Source: Algoriphagus limi
Lineage (GTDB): Bacteria; Bacteroidota; Bacteroidia; Cytophagales; Cyclobacteriaceae
DNA length: 64,000 nucleotides
Direction of reading: 5' to 3'
Assembly: GCF_024919275.1 (NCBI RefSeq)
Contig: NZ_JANWGH010000003.1
Coordinates: 533,677-597,676 of the forward strand
Below the pieces are notes generated by a model. That model saw only the letters and a program-made list of their open reading frames with translations. It did no database searches and was not told where the DNA came from. A program made the translations under genes and the position numbers. Of the stretch, positions 33,373-42,339 are shown piece by piece (positions within the stretch are counted from its first letter, which is position 1; every line of letters starts with the position of its first letter).

Positions 33373-35139
33373 TTATTTAATTCTTATTTCCTGAGGCATT
33401 CGGGCTTGGATGCCTTCGAAGTTTTTGACCTTTTCTAAATTTTGATAAGCTGGATAAAGTTCGCCAAGCCGTGCTTGGAGGATTTTGGTTTGAACATTAT
33501 CTGACAAATCCTCCATCAATTTTTCAAACCAAGGTTTTGGCTGTGGATAGTAAATCACACGAAAGTCATCTCCTGCATCAATTTTTGCGGCAGCAATTTC
33601 AATTGCTGTATCCAAACCACCCAAAACATCAACTAACCCTCTTTCCTTCGCCTGATTTCCTGTCCAAACTCTTCCAGATGCTACCTCTTTTACAGCTTCT
33701 GGGCTCATATTTCTTCCTTCTGCTACACGGGAGATAAAAGTTTCATACCCTTCCTCTACTGAGTTTTGCATGATGGTTCTTTCTACTTCCGTAATTGGCC
33801 GGGCTACATTCATGAAATCTGATAGTTCTCCAGTAGAGACCACATCAGTTGTTATTCCCAACTTATCATTGATGAGTTCTTGCACATTAAACCAGAGTCC
33901 AAAAATCCCGATGGATCCGGTGATGGTATTAGGTTGTGCGACAATGGTATCAGCCGGGGCGGAAATGTAATAACCACCTGAGGCGGCAACTTCTCCCATG
34001 GAAACGATGACTGGTTTTACTTTTTTAGCCTCATTCATTTCTCTCCAAATTACTTCGGAAGCTAAAATGGATCCGCCCGGAGAATTTACCCGAAGAACGA
34101 TGGCTTTGATATTATCATCTTTTCTAGCATTTCGGATTTCTTTGGCAAATTTATCTGAGCTGATTACCCCATCCGAACTACCACTTACAATTTCACCTTC
34201 TGCCAAAATCACCGCAATCCGGTTTCTTGAAGTTAGATTTTGACTTTTAGCAACTGAACCCAAGTTTGTTGCATTAATTGTTCGGATTTCATCATCCTCT
34301 TCCAAGCCTAACTTTTCTCGAAGAATGGCATGAACTTCATCTTCATAAGTCAGTTTGTCTACCAAGTGAAAATCTACAGCATCCTGAGCTCTTCGAACTA
34401 ACATTTGATCATTTATCAATTGCATGCTGTCTAAGGAAACTTGTCTGGATTCAGCAACCGCTTGAATCATATTTTGATTGATGTCTTCTAAAAAGTACTC
34501 AGTCTGAAGGCGGTTTTCAGGGCTCATTTTGTCTAATATGAATGGCTCTACCGCACTTTTAAATTCACCTACCCGAAATACAACTGGTTCGATTCCTACT
34601 TTTTCGAAAAAGCCTTTTAGGAAAATTACCTCTGAAGCCAAGCCATTAAAATCAACTGCGCCCATGGGATTCAGATAAACCTCATCTGCAACCGATGCCA
34701 GGTAATATCCACCTTCTGAATAGGCTTCATCATATGCAATAATGAATTTTCCTGATTCTTTGAAACTTTCGAGTTCTTCACGAAGCTCCAACAAATTAGC
34801 TTGTCCAGCCATCACCAAACCTGAATTCAGGTAAATCCCTTGAATGTTTTCATTGGTTTTTGCTTCTCGGATGGCCTTTTTCAAATTAACCATGCCAGCT
34901 TGGAGTACGCCTCCAAAGGGATTTCCCAACGGCCCAAGATCGAGGTCGTCTTCGGATGTTCGCTCTACTATAATCCGACCATTGAGATTTAGGTGAAGAA
35001 TAGAGTTTTCTTGAACCTTTACCTCTTTTTCTCCTGATGCTGCTATGATGCCAATTAGTCCAAAAAACAGCAGAAAACTGAGGATGCTGAAAATAACCAA
35101 ACCTACAATTACTGCTAAAACGTTTCCTAAGAATTTCAT
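33373..35139 (-). CDS. sppA: Signal peptide peptidase SppA, 67-kDa type
   Basis: A membrane-bound serine protease that degrades cleaved signal peptides. The 588 residues contain one N-terminal membrane segment (about 8-33) and two tandem protease-like halves. The Ser/Lys dyad is present: Lys194 in GEFKSAVEPF and Ser387 in AASGGYY. The TGSIGIFG motif follows. This is the long two-domain form as in E. coli, not the short form. Confidence 0.95.
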   Translation of the reverse strand: MKFLGNVLAVIVGLVIFSILSFLLFFGLIGIIAASGEKEVKVQENSILHLNLNGRIIVERTSEDDLDLGPLGNPFGGVLQAGMVNLKKAIREAKTNENIQGIYLNSGLVMAGQANLLELREELESFKESGKFIIAYDEAYSEGGYYLASVADEVYLNPMGAVDFNGLASEVIFLKGFFEKVGIEPVVFRVGEFKSAVEPFILDKMSPENRLQTEYFLEDINQNMIQAVAESRQVSLDSMQLINDQMLVRRAQDAVDFHLVDKLTYEDEVHAILREKLGLEEDDEIRTINATNLGSVAKSQNLTSRNRIAVILAEGEIVSGSSDGVISSDKFAKEIRNARKDDNIKAIVLRVNSPGGSILASEVIWREMNEAKKVKPVIVSMGEVAASGGYYISAPADTIVAQPNTITGSIGIFGLWFNVQELINDKLGITTDVVSTGELSDFMNVARPITEVERTIMQNSVEEGYETFISRVAEGRNMSPEAVKEVASGRVWTGNQAKERGLVDVLGGLDTAIEIAAAKIDAGDDFRVIYYPQPKPWFEKLMEDLSDNVQTKILQARLGELYPAYQNLEKVKNFEGIQARMPQEIRIK

Positions 35140-35208
35140 AATGAATTTATTTATGGGGCTAAAATAGCTTAATTTGATCTAGTATTGAAAATCAATTTAA
35201 AAGCAAAA

Positions 35209-35700
35209 ATGGTTCATGAAGTTGTTTTGATTTTGGGAGGTAATCAGGGAGATCGAAAGAAACTACTGGACAATGCAAAAGCTGCCATAGGTCGTTTAGG
35301 TAAATTGGTTAAAGAATCCCGAATTTTCACGACAGAGGCATGGGGTGGAGTAGCAAAAGAAGCATTTTTAAATCAAGCATTAATTCTTGAAACAGAGTTG
35401 GGGCCATTGAGATTTTTAAAACATCTCCAGCAGATTGAAAAAAATATGGGAAGAAAGCGTCAGATCAGATGGGGCGATCGGACAATGGATATCGATATTT
35501 TGTTTTGGGATGATGTGGTTATTGATTTACCGGAATTAAAAATTCCACATCCAGAAATGGCAAACCGACGGTTTGTATTGGAACCTTTGATGGATATTGT
35601 TCCTGAGCTTGTTCATCCTGTTTTTGGGAAAACCATTCACCAACTTTTAGAGGAATGTCCAGATACTTCCAAAGTATCCATATTTCCGGAATCAGCATAA
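35209..35700 (+). CDS. folK: HPPK, 2-amino-4-hydroxy-6-hydroxymethyldihydropteridine pyrophosphokinase
   Basis: Transfers pyrophosphate to the pterin in folate synthesis. The signature VLILGGNQGD is at the N-terminus, and the metal-binding RWGDRTMDIDILFWDD and the substrate-binding HPEMANRRFVLEPL motifs follow. I start it at the ATG at 35209, giving 163 residues; a TTG at 35185 would add eight residues not expected in the family. The single-domain form is unfused to folB or folP. Confidence 0.93.
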   Translation: MVHEVVLILGGNQGDRKKLLDNAKAAIGRLGKLVKESRIFTTEAWGGVAKEAFLNQALILETELGPLRFLKHLQQIEKNMGRKRQIRWGDRTMDIDILFWDDVVIDLPELKIPHPEMANRRFVLEPLMDIVPELVHPVFGKTIHQLLEECPDTSKVSIFPESA

Positions 35701-35701
35701 A

Positions 35702-35732
35702 AAAATCCCCGACCGATTGGCCGGGGATTCGA
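35702..35732. terminator. Bidirectional terminator between folK and asnS
   Basis: AATCCCCGACC and GGCCGGGGATT form an 11-bp stem with one mismatch and a GATT loop. An A tract on the left gives a T tract for asnS on the minus strand, which ends at 35734. Confidence 0.85.
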
Positions 35733-35733
35733 T

Positions 35734-37185
35734 TTAAAACTCTGCGTTTCCAGGAGTCCTTGGGAAGGCAATTACGTCCCGAATATTGCCCATACCGGTT
35801 ACGAATTGAACCATTCGCTCGAAACCTAGTCCAAAACCTGCATGTGGGGTAGAACCAAATCGTCGAGTATCCAAGAACCACCACATTTCCTCGGTAGGAA
35901 TGTCCATTTCTTCCATTCGTTGAACCAATTTGTCCATTCGCTCCTCTCGCTGTGATCCACCGATGATTTCACCGATTCCAGGGAAAAGGATATCCATAGC
36001 TGCTACCGTTTTTCCGTCTTCATTTTGACGCATGTAGAAAGCTTTGATTTCTTTTGGATAATCAGTTAAGATCACTGGTTTTTTGAAATGCTTTTCTACC
36101 AAATAACGCTCATGCTCAGATTGCAAATCAGCTCCCCAAGACTCGATCAGGTATTGGAATTTCTTCTTTTTATTTGGTTTTGAATTTCTCAAAATATCGA
36201 TCGCCTCTGTATAGGTGATTCTAACAAAATCATTGTCAGCAACAAACTTCAACTTTTCAATCAGTCCCATTTCTGAGCGTTGATCTGCTGGCTTGGACTT
36301 TTCCTCATCTAGTAACCGAGCTTCCAAAAACTTGAGGTCATCCTCACAGTTTTCAAGTGCATATCTGATCAAATACTTCAAGAAATCTTCGGCTAGATCC
36401 GCATTATCCTCAGCGTCATAAAACGCCATCTCAGGCTCAATCATCCAGAATTCAGCCAAGTGACGAGTGGTATTTGAATTTTCGGCACGGAATGTAGGAC
36501 CGAAAGTGTAAATCTCAGACAAAGCCAAAGCCGCTAATTCACCTTCAAGTTGGCCGGATACCGTCAAATTGGCTTCCCGCTCAAAGAAATCCTGCTTGAA
36601 GTCCACAGCTCCATCTTCAGTTCGTGGAGGATTACCAATTTCAAGAGTGGTTACTTTGAAAGTTTCTCCTGCCCCTTCCGCATCGGAAGCGGTAATGATT
36701 GGGGTATGGATGTAGAAAAAACCTTTGTCATTGAAATACTTATGTACCGCATAGGCTAAGGCATGGCGGACTCTGAAAACCGCACTGAAAGTATTGGTAC
36801 GTATCCTCAAATGGGCGATTTCACGAAGAAATTCCAAAGAGTGCTTTTTAGGCTGCAGTGGATATTTTTCAGGATCTGCTTCACCAAGCACTTCGATAGA
36901 ACTGGCATGCAATTCTGCAGCTTGTCCAGCACCCTGGGATTCCACGATGGTGCCATTTACTTTCAAACAAGCTCCTGTGCTGCATTTTTTAAGGATTTCT
37001 TCCGAAATCACATTCGGGTCAGCCACTACTTGATAATTGGTGATGATGGAGCCATCATTCAAAGCGATAAAGGACACATTTTTATTTGAACGCTTGGTTC
37101 GCACCCAGCCCATGATAGTGACTTCAGCTCCGATTAGGGGCTGTTCCAGTAAAGATTTGATTTTGACCCGGTTGTTAAATGCCAT
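35734..37185 (-). CDS. asnS: Asparaginyl-tRNA synthetase
   Basis: Charges tRNA-Asn. The 483-residue class IIb enzyme has an OB-fold anticodon-binding domain (about 1-115) and the catalytic core with motif 2 ([21 protein letters not shown]) shortened here to its FRAE...TRHLAEF elements, and motif 3 [10 protein letters not shown]. The motif distinguishing Asn from Asp enzymes (the [11 protein letters not shown] context) favours AsnRS, and the mid-domain insertion is of normal size. It is divergent from rpoN. Confidence 0.94.
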   Translation of the reverse strand: MAFNNRVKIKSLLEQPLIGAEVTIMGWVRTKRSNKNVSFIALNDGSIITNYQVVADPNVISEEILKKCSTGACLKVNGTIVESQGAGQAAELHASSIEVLGEADPEKYPLQPKKHSLEFLREIAHLRIRTNTFSAVFRVRHALAYAVHKYFNDKGFFYIHTPIITASDAEGAGETFKVTTLEIGNPPRTEDGAVDFKQDFFEREANLTVSGQLEGELAALALSEIYTFGPTFRAENSNTTRHLAEFWMIEPEMAFYDAEDNADLAEDFLKYLIRYALENCEDDLKFLEARLLDEEKSKPADQRSEMGLIEKLKFVADNDFVRITYTEAIDILRNSKPNKKKKFQYLIESWGADLQSEHERYLVEKHFKKPVILTDYPKEIKAFYMRQNEDGKTVAAMDILFPGIGEIIGGSQREERMDKLVQRMEEMDIPTEEMWWFLDTRRFGSTPHAGFGLGFERMVQFVTGMGNIRDVIAFPRTPGNAEF

Positions 37186-37286
37186 GATTGCGTTGATTAA
37201 AATTCATTTGAGCATTCCTGCTCGCTAAAAGGGTTTGCAAAAAAACGATTAAATAAGCTTTTTATCAAAAATTTGCGCGTTTTTCC

Positions 37287-37294
37287 TAACTTTG
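37287..37294 (+). promoter_or_regulatory. Candidate -7 box of rpoN
   Basis: TAACTTTG matches TAnnTTTG exactly. No good TTTG lies at the expected -33 position, so the call is tentative. It would place the transcript start at about 37300. Confidence 0.45.
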
Positions 37295-37302
37295 AATTCA
37301 AG

Positions 37303-37329
37303 GCTTTTTCCATTGAAAAAGCTTTTTTT
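37303..37329 (+). terminator. Terminator-like hairpin in the rpoN 5' region
   Basis: GCTTTTTC (37303-37310) and GAAAAAGC (37315-37322) pair perfectly around loop CATT and are followed by seven T residues. It lies 31 bp before the rpoN start and has no T tract on the opposite strand. It could be an attenuator, or a 5' stabilising hairpin if transcription starts near 37300. Confidence 0.6.
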
Positions 37330-37360
37330 AAACCCATAGGATCGGTTCTAAATTTCCAAA

Positions 37361-38818
37361 ATGCAGAAGTTAAATCTTAGTCAGACGCTTTCTCAGAAGC
37401 TTTCTCCTCAGCAAATCCAGTTTATCAAATTGCTGCAGGTACCTACTGCAGAATTGGATGCTAGAATAGAGGAAGAGTTGGAAATTAATCCCGCCTTAGA
37501 AGAGGGAAGGGAAGAAAAAGAGGAATCCTCTCAAGAAGATACCTTTGAGGATAACTATGAGGAAGATGTGCCTATGGAGGATCGGGATATCAATTTGGAT
37601 GATTATCTCGATGAGGAATACAGTGGGTACAAAATGCAAGGTGATGGGAATTACAATCCGGATGAAGAAGATCGGGAAATTCCAATTTCCTCTCAAGCCT
37701 CTCTGCATGAGCAATTGATCCAGCAATTGAACTTTTTGAAACTGGATGATCGGCAGAAATTGATCGGTCAGCAATTGATTGGAAGTATCGAAAACGATGG
37801 CTATATCCGCCGGGATTTAGAAGCGATTATCAACGATTTAGCGTTCAGCCAAAATATAGAAACCGATATTGATGAATTGGAGGAGATTCTGGTGAAAATC
37901 CAAAATTTCGATCCAGCAGGAATTGCAGCTCGAAACCTCCAAGAATGTCTTTTGATCCAGTTAGAGCGGAAGGAACATCCTGATGATCCAGATGTGCAGA
38001 ATGCGCTTAGGATTGTTCATGATTGTTTTGATGAGTTTACGAAAAAGCACTATTCCAAAATTCAGCGTAAATGTGACCTGACAGAAGAGGAGACAAAAGA
38101 AGCGGTAAATCTAATTACCCGACTTAATCCTAAACCAGGAGGAACTTCAGACGGTTTGGTCCGAACGCAGTATATTATTCCGGACTTTATTTTGACCAAT
38201 AATTCCGGGAAATTAGAGGTTTCCTTGAATTCAAAAAATGCTCCTGAACTTCGGATTTCCCGTTCTTACGCGGAAATGTTTGATGCGTATGATAAGTCTG
38301 ATAAGAAGGATAAAAAACTGAAGGAAACGGTAACCTTTGTCAAGCAAAAATTGGATGCAGCAAAATGGTTTATCGATGCTATCAAGCAGCGTCAGAATAC
38401 CTTGCTAAAGACTATGGAAGCTATCGTGCAATATCAGCGCGAATTTTTCTTGGATGGGGATGAGACGAATTTGCGTCCGATGATTTTGAAGGATATTGCA
38501 GAGAAAATCGATATGGATATCTCCACTGTTTCTCGTGTGGCCAACAGTAAAGCGGTCCAAACAGAATTTGGCGTTTATCCTTTAAAATATTTCTTCTCTG
38601 AAGGAATATCTACTGACAGTGGGGAAGATGTAAGTAACCGAGAGGTCAAATCTGTTTTGCAGAGTATGGTTGACCAAGAAGATAAAAAGCGGCCACTATC
38701 AGATGATAAATTGGTGAAATTACTTAATCAAAAAGGATACAATATCGCAAGACGAACCGTCGCCAAATACCGAGAGCAGTTACAGATTCCGGTGGCGAGA
38801 TTAAGAAAAGAGTTGTAG
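37361..38818 (+). CDS. rpoN: RNA polymerase sigma-54 factor
   Basis: Directs RNA polymerase to -24/-12 promoters activated by enhancer-binding proteins. The 485-residue protein has the Gln/Leu-rich region I (LSQTLSQKLSPQQIQFIKLLQ at residues 4-24, quoted in part), an acidic region II (about 46-105), the core-binding and DNA-binding regions with GIAARNLQECL, and the RpoN box ARRTVAKYRE at residues 463-472. The next gene overlaps its stop codon by one base. Confidence 0.96.
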   Translation: MQKLNLSQTLSQKLSPQQIQFIKLLQVPTAELDARIEEELEINPALEEGREEKEESSQEDTFEDNYEEDVPMEDRDINLDDYLDEEYSGYKMQGDGNYNPDEEDREIPISSQASLHEQLIQQLNFLKLDDRQKLIGQQLIGSIENDGYIRRDLEAIINDLAFSQNIETDIDELEEILVKIQNFDPAGIAARNLQECLLIQLERKEHPDDPDVQNALRIVHDCFDEFTKKHYSKIQRKCDLTEEETKEAVNLITRLNPKPGGTSDGLVRTQYIIPDFILTNNSGKLEVSLNSKNAPELRISRSYAEMFDAYDKSDKKDKKLKETVTFVKQKLDAAKWFIDAIKQRQNTLLKTMEAIVQYQREFFLDGDETNLRPMILKDIAEKIDMDISTVSRVANSKAVQTEFGVYPLKYFFSEGISTDSGEDVSNREVKSVLQSMVDQEDKKRPLSDDKLVKLLNQKGYNIARRTVAKYREQLQIPVARLRKEL

Positions 38819-39438
38819 TGGGGAAAATCAGTTCATTAGTAATTTCTGTTGTTTTCCAGCCCCTGATCATTCCAATGATGGTATTTGGTTTGATTCTTTT
38901 TGGCGTACCGGAATCCACTAGCGTCCCTTTTGAATTTAAGACTCGAATTTTTTACCTGATTCTGATGTCTACATTGGTTATTCCTATGTTGACTATTTTC
39001 GGTCTTCGGTTGAGTGGGACTGTCAAAAGTCTTCACATGCACACCACCAAAGATCGAATGATTCCTTTTTCGGTTACCAGCATTTATTTTTTATTGACGA
39101 CCTTTTTTATGCATCGGATTTCGGAACTCGATCCGATAATTTGGGAAACCATGGCTTTGATTTCGGGAGTTGTGGTGATTTTGACTATAGTGACTATTTT
39201 CTGGAAAATGTCAGCTCATATGACCGGGGTAGGAGGTTTAGTCGCCTTAGTTTTGGTATTAGGATTCCGATTTTCCAATTTTCAATCCCTGTACCCACTA
39301 TTACTTTCTATCTTTTTATCGGGAGGGGTCGCATCTTCACGATTGTTTTTAAATGCGCATAAGCCGTTGGAGGTTTATGTAGGATTTATTTTTGGATTCT
39401 TGAGTTGCTATTTTGGATTCCAATGGATTTGGTCATAA
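38818..39438 (+). CDS. PAP2-like integral membrane protein
   Basis: A 206-residue protein with about six membrane segments. It keeps a recognisable outline of the PAP2 phosphatase motifs: TKDRMIP (for KxxxxxxRP), MSAHMTG (for PSGH) and SSRLFLNAHKPLEV (for SRxxxxxHxxxD), with substitutions in the first and last positions, so it may be a divergent phosphatase or a non-catalytic relative. The start is a GTG overlapping the rpoN stop by one base, which implies coupling. No other start fits the first membrane segment. Confidence 0.7.
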   Translation: MGKISSLVISVVFQPLIIPMMVFGLILFGVPESTSVPFEFKTRIFYLILMSTLVIPMLTIFGLRLSGTVKSLHMHTTKDRMIPFSVTSIYFLLTTFFMHRISELDPIIWETMALISGVVVILTIVTIFWKMSAHMTGVGGLVALVLVLGFRFSNFQSLYPLLLSIFLSGGVASSRLFLNAHKPLEVYVGFIFGFLSCYFGFQWIWS

Positions 39439-39442
39439 AAAA

Positions 39443-39461
39443 ACCGGGCTTTTGACCCGGT
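39443..39461 (-). terminator. Terminator of the outer-membrane protein gene
   Basis: ACCGGG (39443-39448) and CCCGGT (39456-39461) form a 6-bp GC-rich stem with a 7-nt loop; the A tract at 39437-39443 gives T residues on the minus strand. Confidence 0.7.
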
Positions 39462-39467
39462 GAATAA

Positions 39468-40211
39468 TTAGAATAAGTTAACCGCGACACCAAAACTGAT
39501 TTGAGCAGCCCTGTTGTCGAAGGGACCTTGATTTTCTTGGAAAAGTCGATTTAGACCAAAGTAGCTCCAAACATAAAAACCAGGTGAACCCGCTTTCAAT
39601 GATAAGCCGTATCGGATTTTTTCGAATCCATAATTTTGGGAGTCTTTGATTTTTCGACTTACCCCATCTTCATCTTCAAATTTGATTTTGCTGTGGGCAT
39701 TGTAAAGAAAGCCAACTCTACCACCAAAAGTCAATTTGAATCCTTTGTAATAATTGGTTTTGTTGAAGTGATATGTGAAATCCAATGGTACTTCAAAGTA
39801 GCTAAGCGCAAAGGTGTTTTTATTCACTTGAATATCATCTCCAAAAACTTCTGTAAGCTCTAAAAGTTGACTGGATTCGGGTCCTTTTTCAGGGTCATTG
39901 AAAAGGTTTTTTTCGTCATTAAAAGCAAGCTTATCTGTTCCAATTCCAAAACCCGGATTAAATGTCACTCCAGATGTTTCTCCGAAAATTGAGATTGGGT
40001 GCTGGTAATAAATATTGAGTGTTCTTGATCCGAAAAATCCAGTACTAAGATCTGCAGGTCTATTATTCAATACATTAAAACCGAACTCTACCTTAAGGTC
40101 AGAAGGGATATTGGGACGACCTCCGATTGGTACTTTTGGAGTTTTGGTTTCTTGGGCCTGTACAAAGTGGATCAGGAATAGAAGTGGTAATAATCCGAAT
40201 AGTTTTTTCAT
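39468..40211 (-). CDS. Outer-membrane beta-barrel protein
   Basis: A secreted protein of about 247 residues whose signal peptide begins at the internal Met of MKKLFGLLPLLFLIHFVQAQ; I start there and not at the longer open frame (40256). The rest alternates amphipathic strands and Gly/aromatic turns, with a SFGVAVNLF C-terminus ending in the Phe typical of outer-membrane barrels. It resembles the PorT/OMP_b-brl class by texture only. No ligand can be inferred. Confidence 0.75.
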   Translation of the reverse strand: MKKLFGLLPLLFLIHFVQAQETKTPKVPIGGRPNIPSDLKVEFGFNVLNNRPADLSTGFFGSRTLNIYYQHPISIFGETSGVTFNPGFGIGTDKLAFNDEKNLFNDPEKGPESSQLLELTEVFGDDIQVNKNTFALSYFEVPLDFTYHFNKTNYYKGFKLTFGGRVGFLYNAHSKIKFEDEDGVSRKIKDSQNYGFEKIRYGLSLKAGSPGFYVWSYFGLNRLFQENQGPFDNRAAQISFGVAVNLF

Positions 40212-40424
40212 TTGATAGTATTCTTTTTTAGCGATCAAAGGAAACTTTGTTGTCACCGCACCAATTATTTTGATTGGCCTTTAATCATTGAAAAGCAACA
40301 AATCTCCATGCTAATGCGGGCAAAAATAGAAAATCCCAAAGGATTTAACCTGCTTTTGCTCTTAATAATTCTTAAGTCTCCTTGGAGGAAATTTTTTGTA
40401 TTAAAAAAAAGCTTGAAGGTGATA

Positions 40425-40456
40425 TTTGAAAACAAAACGATATTCAATACCTTTGC
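40425..40456 (+). promoter_or_regulatory. Bacteroidota-type promoter of the tRNA-Arg gene
   Basis: TTTG at 40425-40428 and TACCTTTG at 40449-40456 are 20 nt apart, an exact match to the consensus, ending 11 nt before the mature tRNA. Confidence 0.78.
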
Positions 40457-40467
40457 ATTCGCTTTCG

Positions 40468-40540
40468 GCCTCGTAGCTCAACTGAATAGAGCACCTGATT
40501 ACGGCTCAGGAGGTTTCAGGTTTGAATCCTGACGAGGTCA
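40468..40540 (+). tRNA. tRNA-Arg, anticodon ACG
   Basis: A 73-nt cloverleaf: acceptor GGCCTCG with CGAGGTC (one G-U), D arm GCTC/GAGC, anticodon stem CCTGA/TCAGG around TTACGGC (anticodon ACG), T arm TCAGG/CCTGA around TTTGAAT, discriminator A. CCA is not encoded. ACG is normally edited to ICG and reads CGU, CGC and CGA. Confidence 0.95.
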
Positions 40541-40549
40541 CAAAGACAA

Positions 40550-40580
40550 AAGCCCAACTTATACGGTTGGGCTTTTTTTG
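40550..40580 (+). terminator. Terminator of the tRNA-Arg gene
   Basis: AAGCCCAAC (40550-40558) and GTTGGGCTT (40566-40574) form a 9-bp stem followed by a run of T residues, starting 10 nt after the tRNA. Confidence 0.9.
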
Positions 40581-40705
40581 TTGCTTTGTCTCGTCCTCAA
40601 ATATGTCCTTAAGAGGCTTCAAGGTCAGTTTTTAAATTCTTCTCCAATTTAATTTGGCTTTTTTTTTGTAACCAATGTGGTTACTTTGGTATCAAATTAA
40701 GCTTT

Positions 40706-40966
40706 ATGAGAGGCATTAGACTTTTTTGTTTTGGGTCACTTTTATTTATCCTTGCCGGGTGTGAAAGTTGGCTACAGGATATTGGCCTGGTAGATGTCAA
40801 AAAAATCAAAGGGCCTTGTACCATCACCTTGGTTGATGGAACACTCATAGAAACTCCCCATACGATTGAAATTAGTATCCGAACCGAGGTGCTTACTTAT
40901 CGCGATGAGGATGGGAAAATTTGGTCGCTTTTTAAAGACGAATACGAAAGTTATTCCTGTCAATAA
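40706..40966 (+). CDS. Small lipoprotein of unknown function
   Basis: An 86-residue protein with a clear lipoprotein signal (basic MRGIRLF, hydrophobic core, LAGC lipobox with Cys19). The mature part is short and looks like a small beta structure (KGPCTITLVDGTLIE, then ISIRTEVLTYRDEDGK) ending in SCQ; the two remaining Cys (near residues 38 and 85) could form a disulfide. I do not recognise the family. A GTAACC/GGTTAC inverted repeat lies upstream. Confidence 0.75.
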   Translation: MRGIRLFCFGSLLFILAGCESWLQDIGLVDVKKIKGPCTITLVDGTLIETPHTIEISIRTEVLTYRDEDGKIWSLFKDEYESYSCQ

Positions 40967-40976
40967 TTAAAAAAAA

Positions 40977-40997
40977 ATGCAGCCCGAAGGCTGCATC
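40977..40997. terminator. Bidirectional terminator after the small lipoprotein gene
   Basis: ATGCAGCC and GGCTGCAT pair perfectly around loop CGAA. A long A run precedes it (T tract for the minus strand) and CTTATTTTT follows it. It separates the lipoprotein gene from the convergent MFS gene. Confidence 0.88.
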
Positions 40998-41003
40998 TTA
41001 TTT

Positions 41004-42233
41004 TTAGTGACCTGCTGAAGATAATGCAGGTTTACTTCCTTTTTGCCAGATAAACAGGATTATAAATAGGACAATTAGAATGGAAGGGAACATGGTGAGC
41101 TTTAGAAGCGTCTCTTGTCCAGTTGCTAATTCCAATTGTGCTCCAGAAAGCCCTTCTGCCACATTGGTCGCTCTTGCTGAGTCAATCCAGCTACCAATGA
41201 TTGGCTGCCAAATTGCAGTAGAGAACATTCCCACGCCACCAATAATCGACATTCCCAAAGCACCGCTTAGAGGAACTCGTTGAGCAACTGCACCTACCAT
41301 TACTGGCCAGAAATAAGCCACACCCAAAGCAAATACAACGGCAGCAACATAGGCAACTGGACCAGTTACAACGCTAAACATGTATGTTCCAATAGCCGCT
41401 AAAACCGCACCGCTGAGAAGAACACCGGTTTGTCCCAATTTGCCAACAACTGGTCCTGCGAAAAACCGTGCTACTGCCATTACACCAGTAGTCAAAGCCA
41501 AAATTAACATACCACTTGCTCCTGAGCTATCCAATACCACATTTGCCCACTGTTGAGTACCGAATTCGGTGATCGCAGTGATAGACATACAGATAAACAA
41601 GAAGATGTAAAGCGGGCTAATCATTGCCTTGATGTTACTTGAAATAGAAGTAGCTGCTTCTACATGTGGTTTAGGGAATGCTTTTCCAAAGAACAATACC
41701 GCGTAGGCAATAGTAGGGATCATCATTACCCAAATTTGTGGCTGCCATCCCATTCCGGCATCAGTCATAAACTTGGAGATCAAGGATCCTAAAACGATAC
41801 CTCCAGGGAACCACATGTGGAAGCGGTTCAACATTTTATTCATTTTTACTCCAGTGTACATGTCTGCAATCATAGGATTACAAGCTGCTTCTGTACATCC
41901 ATTTCCAAAACCAATAAATAGAGTGGAGATCAATAGAGTAGTATAACCACCTGCATAAATTGTCATCAAAATACCGATAGTGTGGGTGACAAAGGCGATG
42001 TTCATGATGACTTTTGGGCCAAGTTTGTGGTAAAAAAGACCACCCAAAATCATGGATATCGGAAAGCCTAGGAACCACATGGAGTTTATAAAGCCCAACT
42101 GCTCAGCAGTTAGTCCGAAGTCTTCACCAAGCTGGGGAAGGATACCCGCACGAATGGCAAAGGTGAATGCGGTGGTAATCAAGGCCAGACAGCTGGCATT
42201 GAAAAGCGCGGTTCGGTTGATGTTTTGCGTCAT
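41004..42233 (-). CDS. MFS transporter of unknown substrate
   Basis: A 409-residue, about 12-helix permease. The A-loop after helix 2 reads GGLFYHKLGPKVIM, and the GNGCTEAACNPMIADMY segment in helix 4-5 is characteristic of a sugar/H+ symporter-like branch common in Bacteroidota. There is no neighbouring catabolic gene to point to a substrate. It stands alone between a terminator and the surface-protein locus. Confidence 0.85.
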   Translation of the reverse strand: MTQNINRTALFNASCLALITTAFTFAIRAGILPQLGEDFGLTAEQLGFINSMWFLGFPISMILGGLFYHKLGPKVIMNIAFVTHTIGILMTIYAGGYTTLLISTLFIGFGNGCTEAACNPMIADMYTGVKMNKMLNRFHMWFPGGIVLGSLISKFMTDAGMGWQPQIWVMMIPTIAYAVLFFGKAFPKPHVEAATSISSNIKAMISPLYIFLFICMSITAITEFGTQQWANVVLDSSGASGMLILALTTGVMAVARFFAGPVVGKLGQTGVLLSGAVLAAIGTYMFSVVTGPVAYVAAVVFALGVAYFWPVMVGAVAQRVPLSGALGMSIIGGVGMFSTAIWQPIIGSWIDSARATNVAEGLSGAQLELATGQETLLKLTMFPSILIVLFIILFIWQKGSKPALSSAGH

Positions 42234-42339
42234 AGATTTAGGTTTTTTTGGATTAGGATTGATAATGCATTCGATTGAAAGCTGTCAAAATAGGAAAAAT
42301 ATTGCATTCTGACTTTTCCAGTTATAAAAATTTCACTGG

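Noticed and set aside
40212..40532. A plus-strand ORF of 106 codons that covers the tRNA-Arg gene
   Set aside because: It runs through the tRNA and its promoter and shows no protein features.
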